A DNA stretch of 64,000 bases, taken from assembly GCF_028389875.1 (NCBI RefSeq), contig NC_084675.1:22344412-22408411 (forward strand), in the 5' to 3' direction. Under the pieces are notes generated by a model. It saw only the letters and a list, made by a program, of their open reading frames with translations. It did no database searches and had not been told where the DNA came from. Of this stretch, positions 62,870-64,000 are shown in pieces. Each line of letters begins with the position of its first letter. The first letter of the stretch is position 1. The translations under genes and the position numbers were made by a program. The stretch comes from Rhea pennata (Eukaryota > Chordata > Aves > Rheiformes > Rheidae).

Positions 62870-64000
62870 CACCGGGGCCGTAGCGGGGGGCAACGTGCGC
62901 CGGGACAGGAGGTGCACGCGGGGGCCCCCCCGGCTCCCGCGAGCCCCCGGGCGGCGGGGCGGGAGAGGGGCTGCGGCGGCTCCCCGTGGCCCCGTCCCTC
63001 GGAGGGGACGCGGCCGGGCGCCCGGCGGAGGGCGAGAGCGGGTCCCCGCGGCCGTGCCGCCCCCAGCGCCCGGCTCCGGACCCCTCCAACGCGCCCCGCA
63101 GCAGGGCAGGATGGAGGGCCGGGGATTTCCAGCCCCGGGGGATCCGGCCACGGTCCTCGATCTAGGCTAAACCCATCTCACCGCCCCAGCTCAGGGGTGG
63201 GAGAGGAGCACGGGAACGATGCCACACCAATGGGCTCAGCCCCAGCGCCCGGACCGAGCCGGGAGCGTCGCAGGGTGCCGGCGGTGCTGTTTGCCCCCGA
63301 GCCTCCTCTCCGAGCCTCCGCCTGCTTTGCGCACACGCTGCTCTGAGGGCTGCTTTGACCCCAGCTACACGTCCGCCACCTGTACGCAGCCCGGCTCGTA
63401 CCCCACGCTCACCTGCGGCAGGGACCAGCACGGGCATCGGGCTCCGTGCACAGCCGCCTGGACGGTCCTCGGGAATCGCTGGGGGGGGGGGTCCTCTCCC
63501 ACCCCCGGGAGCAGCAGCAAGAAGTTCAGACTGACCAGAGCTATGGGGTGACATCCAGCCTCCCTCCAAGGGGTCACCAGCCCCCTAGACTGGGCCCAGC
63601 ACGAGGCCCATCCTGCTCAGCCCATGCCAGCTCCCCCACCCAGCTGGGACCCACGTCTGGTCGTGCCCAGGGTGTCTGCTTGTCCCCCACCTGGCTGGGC
63701 CGTGGCCCTGGGGAACCCCAACAGCCTCATGGAGCCAGGATGTCTCCCTGAAGACACCTGGGAGAGAAACACCCTATGCGGTTCCTCAGAGGGGCTTTGG
63801 GGATGGCACGTAGTGCTGAGGACCCACAGCTGCAGGGATGGGGACAGGACCTCCCCGTGTCCTCCTCTGCATGCCCCAGATCAGGGCGCCAGAGGTGGGG
63901 GGCAGCAGCAGAGGCTGCCAAGGGGCAAAGCGGGGAAGCCGGAGCCCTGCTGGGGCTGTGGGGCCGACCACAGGACACTTGCCAGGTGGGCTCCCAGGAG
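62870..64000. other. Sequence upstream of SNAI3, no gene recognised
   Basis: This is GC-rich to about 63.1 kb and moderately GC-rich after. In other vertebrates RNF166 follows SNAI3, but I found no RING-finger exon here, so it probably starts beyond the window. The reading frames present match nothing I recognise. Confidence 0.5.

Noticed and set aside
61883-63151. 422-codon minus-strand frame upstream of SNAI3
   Set aside because: Much of it is the 64-bp minisatellite read as CPAGYPRPARS-type repeats. It overlaps the true SNAI3 first exon in another frame.

Overview
The window looks like bird nuclear DNA, or at least sauropsid. The genes have vertebrate exon-intron structure, the only interspersed repeats I recognise are old CR1-type LINE pieces, and the gene order is the conserved vertebrate block ZC3H18 - IL17C - CYBA - MVD - SNAI3 (human 16q24). 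Species cannot be read from the sequence. All calls rest on recognising translated exons and splice sites by eye; no database search was run.

Layout. Positions 1-45.5 kb are one large gene on the + strand, ZC3H18, from intron 1 to its poly(A) signal. Its 17 coding exons join in frame to 980 codons, and an extra in-frame 33-nt microexon would make 991. Its introns are AT-rich and hold two worn CR1 fragments, a 28-bp palindrome and a CpG-rich intronic patch. Near 44-45 kb the composition changes abruptly to GC-rich, homopolymer-rich, gene-dense DNA. There follow IL17C (+, 3 exons, 190 aa), CYBA (-, 6 exons, 183 aa), MVD (-, 10 exons, 401 aa) and SNAI3 (-, 3 exons, 237 aa). Every exon of these genes closes in frame with canonical GT-AG borders.

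The GC-rich half carries a different tandem repeat in almost every gap: a 22-bp x 16 minisatellite in IL17C intron 2, a 57-67-bp G-rich array between CYBA and MVD, a CCAGT-rich array and a CCCAT/CCTGT pentamer satellite between MVD and SNAI3, and a 64-bp array just upstream of the SNAI3 start codon.

The genes are not one pathway. ZC3H18 acts in nuclear RNA sorting (cap complex, ARS2, exosome). IL17C is an epithelial cytokine. CYBA is the p22phox subunit of NADPH oxidases. MVD is a sterol-pathway enzyme. SNAI3 is a Snail-family repressor. Regulatory signals that fit these roles include a kappaB-like site, TATA box and AU-rich elements for IL17C, a CCAAT box and E-box for MVD, and candidate regulatory clusters around SNAI3. 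I saw no convincing retrovirus-like element, tRNA, rRNA or CRISPR array, and no wholly new gene system. The most useful leads are the ZC3H18 microexon, the G15/C15 hairpin at the IL17C acceptor, the motif shared by the CYBA and MVD promoters, and a possible divergent transcript at MVD.
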